Positions 62,532-64,000 of a DNA stretch of 64,000 bases are shown one piece after another. The notes beneath the pieces are model-generated. The model had not been told where the DNA came from. It did not search any database and saw nothing but the letters and a program-made list of their open reading frames with translations. Where the stretch lies: assembly GCA_902774055.1 (NCBI GenBank), contig CACYGX010000014.1, positions 1 to 64,000 on the forward strand. Reading direction: 5' to 3'. Position 1 is the first letter of the stretch, and each line of letters begins with the position of its first letter. This DNA is from an uncultured Bacteroidales bacterium (lineage in GTDB: Bacteria; Bacteroidota; Bacteroidia; Bacteroidales; Muribaculaceae). A program made the position numbers and the translations under genes.

Positions 62532-63424
62532 TTAGTCACATTAATAATATAAGCTTCTCCGGCGGGAGTACTGAAAGCAATCTTGCCATTGGCGGCATGG
62601 GGATACATGGCGATGGTCGACTCGTCGGTCAATACCTGAGTCGTGCCGTCGAGCGTGGCGGCAACGATCGTCGAGGCATAAACTAACTCGCCGTCGTCCA
62701 GGTCGAGCATTCCCACGACGGTGTTGTCGTCATACCACACGGGAGCGCGCATCTTGCCCACCTTGCGTACATTGCTGCCATCAAGGTCGCACACATAGGC
62801 GCCATGGGCTGCCTGGTAGTAGAGCACCTTGGTGCCGTCGGGTGATAGCGAAGCCCACAAGTAGCTGTATCCGCTGCCATTGGGCGACAGATTGCGGGTC
62901 TTCCCGTTTACGGTGATCATCAGCTGGTCTTTTTTGATCGACAGCACGGGAACGTTCTGTGCCTTGGCGTTACCGACGGCTTTCTTGCTGAATTTGCCCT
63001 TATTGACAACGCCGGCGCTGGTGGCGTCGATCGCATAACCCTGAAGGTCACGGGTGGGCTTCACTAGCGTCTGGGTGGCGCCAGTTGCCATGTTAACACT
63101 CTTGAGCGTCGAATACTTCAAGTGCTTCTCATTGAAGGAACTCTCTCGATAGACGACAGTTTGGCCATCGGGAGAAATCTTCACGTTGTGGCCCGCACTG
63201 GGTGCAGTACTTATGACCTGAGTTTGATGCGTACTCAGGTCCAGCTTGGTCAGGCCCTGGTTGGTGGCGCTAGTCAGCAGCAGGTAATCACCCTGGGGGC
63301 TGATGGCTGCCACTGCGGCTTGCTCAGGCAGATTGACTTTCTCGATCGAAGTCACATTCATTACCTGTGCCATTGCGGTCAACGAGAAACCTAACGCTAG
63401 TGCGAAAAGAAATTTTCTCATCAT
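62528..63424 (-). CDS. Secreted TolB-like beta-propeller protein
   Basis: 298 residues with a signal peptide (MMRKFLFALALGFSLTAMAQ). WD40/TolB (PD40)-type blades repeat: AAISPQGDYLLLTSATNQGL, NVKISPDGQTVVYRESSF, ASLSPDGTKVLYYQ and AAHGAYVCDLDGSNVRKVG. No catalytic residues are visible, so it is probably a binding partner. It is the first gene of a two-gene unit; the overlapping ATGA with the amidase-like gene implies coupled production and possibly a shared complex. Confidence 0.8.
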   Translation of the reverse strand: MMRKFLFALALGFSLTAMAQVMNVTSIEKVNLPEQAAVAAISPQGDYLLLTSATNQGLTKLDLSTHQTQVISTAPSAGHNVKISPDGQTVVYRESSFNEKHLKYSTLKSVNMATGATQTLVKPTRDLQGYAIDATSAGVVNKGKFSKKAVGNAKAQNVPVLSIKKDQLMITVNGKTRNLSPNGSGYSYLWASLSPDGTKVLYYQAAHGAYVCDLDGSNVRKVGKMRAPVWYDDNTVVGMLDLDDGELVYASTIVAATLDGTTQVLTDESTIAMYPHAANGKIAFSTPAGEAYIINVTK

Positions 63425-63487
63425 AATAAGGTAAATGGTTTAAGTTGGTTAAACAATAAATCTGATATATACTGTTGAAAATAATAG

Positions 63488-63514
63488 GCAATACGTTGTA
63501 TTGCAGCAAAAATA
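63488..63514 (-). promoter_or_regulatory. -7 element plus 5'-end palindrome for the TolB/amidase operon
   Basis: TATTTTTG on the minus strand (63507-63514) is followed immediately by GCAATAC-GTT-GTATTGC (63488-63504), a perfect 7-bp palindrome at the expected transcription start. It could be an operator or a 5' hairpin. Confidence 0.55.
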
Positions 63515-63582
63515 TATAAAAAATGTGTAAATAACAAGTAAAATCTGTTTAAAAATTATAATCCGATAATAACTTGTGTAAA

Positions 63583-63623
63583 TAAAAAGACATCTGCACT
63601 CCAACCGTAGGAGCACAGATGCC
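63583..63623 (-). terminator. Terminator of prs
   Basis: On the minus strand GCATCTGTGCTCC folds with GGAGTGCAGATG (imperfect), followed by a TCTTTTT run. Confidence 0.68.
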
Positions 63624-63682
63624 AAAAAACCTTTGTTTCTTTCTAATTATGTTACAAGAGCAATATGGTATTTATTGTCTAA

Positions 63683-64000
63683 TTACTTGAAGAGGAATAG
63701 CTCGTTGATCGACCTCTTGATGTTAACATGCTTGATGGCGTGAGCAAACATCTTGTCCAGGCTCAGAACCCTCACCTTGGGGCAACGCTCGGTATCGTAG
63801 GGGATACTGTCGCTGATGACCAGTTCGTCCAGGCCACTGGCCATAACCCTCTCGCTGGCAGGGTCGCTCATCACGGCATGGGAGATGTAGGCGCGCACGC
63901 TGCGGGCGCCGTTTTCCTTCATCAGCGAGGCGGCCTTGCAGATGGTGCCGGCGGTGTCCACCATGTCGTCGATAAGGATGACGTCCTTGTCTTTCACGTC
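63683..64000 (-). CDS. prs: Ribose-phosphate pyrophosphokinase (C-terminal part, cut by window edge)
   Basis: About 105 C-terminal residues are present; the frame is open to base 64000, so the N-terminus lies outside. The PRPP-binding loop VILIDDMVDTAGTICKAASL and the following ARSVRAYISHAVMSDPASER are characteristic. The enzyme makes PRPP from ribose-5-phosphate and ATP for nucleotide, histidine and NAD synthesis. The product ends INELFLFK and a terminator follows. Confidence 0.93.
   Translation of the reverse strand, partial: DVKDKDVILIDDMVDTAGTICKAASLMKENGARSVRAYISHAVMSDPASERVMASGLDELVISDSIPYDTERCPKVRVLSLDKMFAHAIKHVNIKRSINELFLFK

Overview
The window is chromosomal DNA from a gut-type Bacteroidales bacterium, most like Prevotellaceae or Muribaculaceae. 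The evidence is the phylum's -7 promoter motif TAnnTTTG upstream of most transcription units, near-absence of Shine-Dalgarno sequences, an LpxC-FabZ fusion, a TamB-TamL pair, a GT3-type glycogen synthase, an S16 protein with a long charged tail, and a BspA-like surface protein ending in dockerin-type calcium repeats. No phage, integrase, intact insertion sequence, rRNA operon or CRISPR array was seen. Both end genes (rpsP and prs) are cut by the window edges.

Layout. 1-3.7 kb (minus): rpsP, tRNA-Gln, a PreA-like iron-sulfur flavoprotein and a LolC/E-type permease. 3.66-4.1 kb is a repeat-dense spacer. 4.1-9.5 kb (plus) holds a tight three-gene unit: a membrane protein with two Rossmann-like regions and a RyR-like C-terminus, a membrane-anchored TIR protein, and a secreted calcineurin-like phosphoesterase fused to a PQQ-type propeller. 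9.5-12.5 kb (minus): a DUF4143 ATPase and udk-lptB. 12.5-19.4 kb (plus): dnaK, then glycogen synthase and glycogen phosphorylase. 20-28.2 kb: tamB-tamL and a secreted EEP-family hydrolase. 28.2-31.3 kb: nrnA, a lipoprotein and glmM. 31.3-34.2 kb (minus): aroE and comEC. Then mlaD-like, dnaA, a DnaQ-like exonuclease, and gyrA with two tandem TPR proteins. 43.7-47 kb (minus): the lipid A operon lpxD-lpxC/fabZ-lpxA. 47.1-49 kb: B3/4 protein, tsaC and a thioredoxin lipoprotein. After that come a serine hydrolase, an LTA-synthase-like enzyme, prfA, the BspA/dockerin protein, a DUF1893 protein divergent from MTA/SAH nucleosidase, lon, a large secreted amidase-like protein with a TolB-like partner, and prs.

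Most of this is core metabolism and envelope biology: lipid A synthesis (LpxA/C/D, FabZ), outer-membrane transport and assembly (LptB, MlaD, TamB/TamL, LolC/E-like), glycogen turnover, and information processing (DnaA, GyrA, RF1, S16, TsaC, NrnA). Two points deserve attention. First, the RyR/TIR/phosphoesterase unit looks like a membrane signalling or immune-type module. Second, sigma-54-type -24/-12 motifs with identical spacing lie upstream of both protein-quality-control genes, dnaK and lon, while nearly every other unit carries TAnnTTTG. Dispersed hairpin-rich intergenic repeats at about 3.7-4.0, 19.4-19.7 and 37.4-37.6 kb form a third theme.
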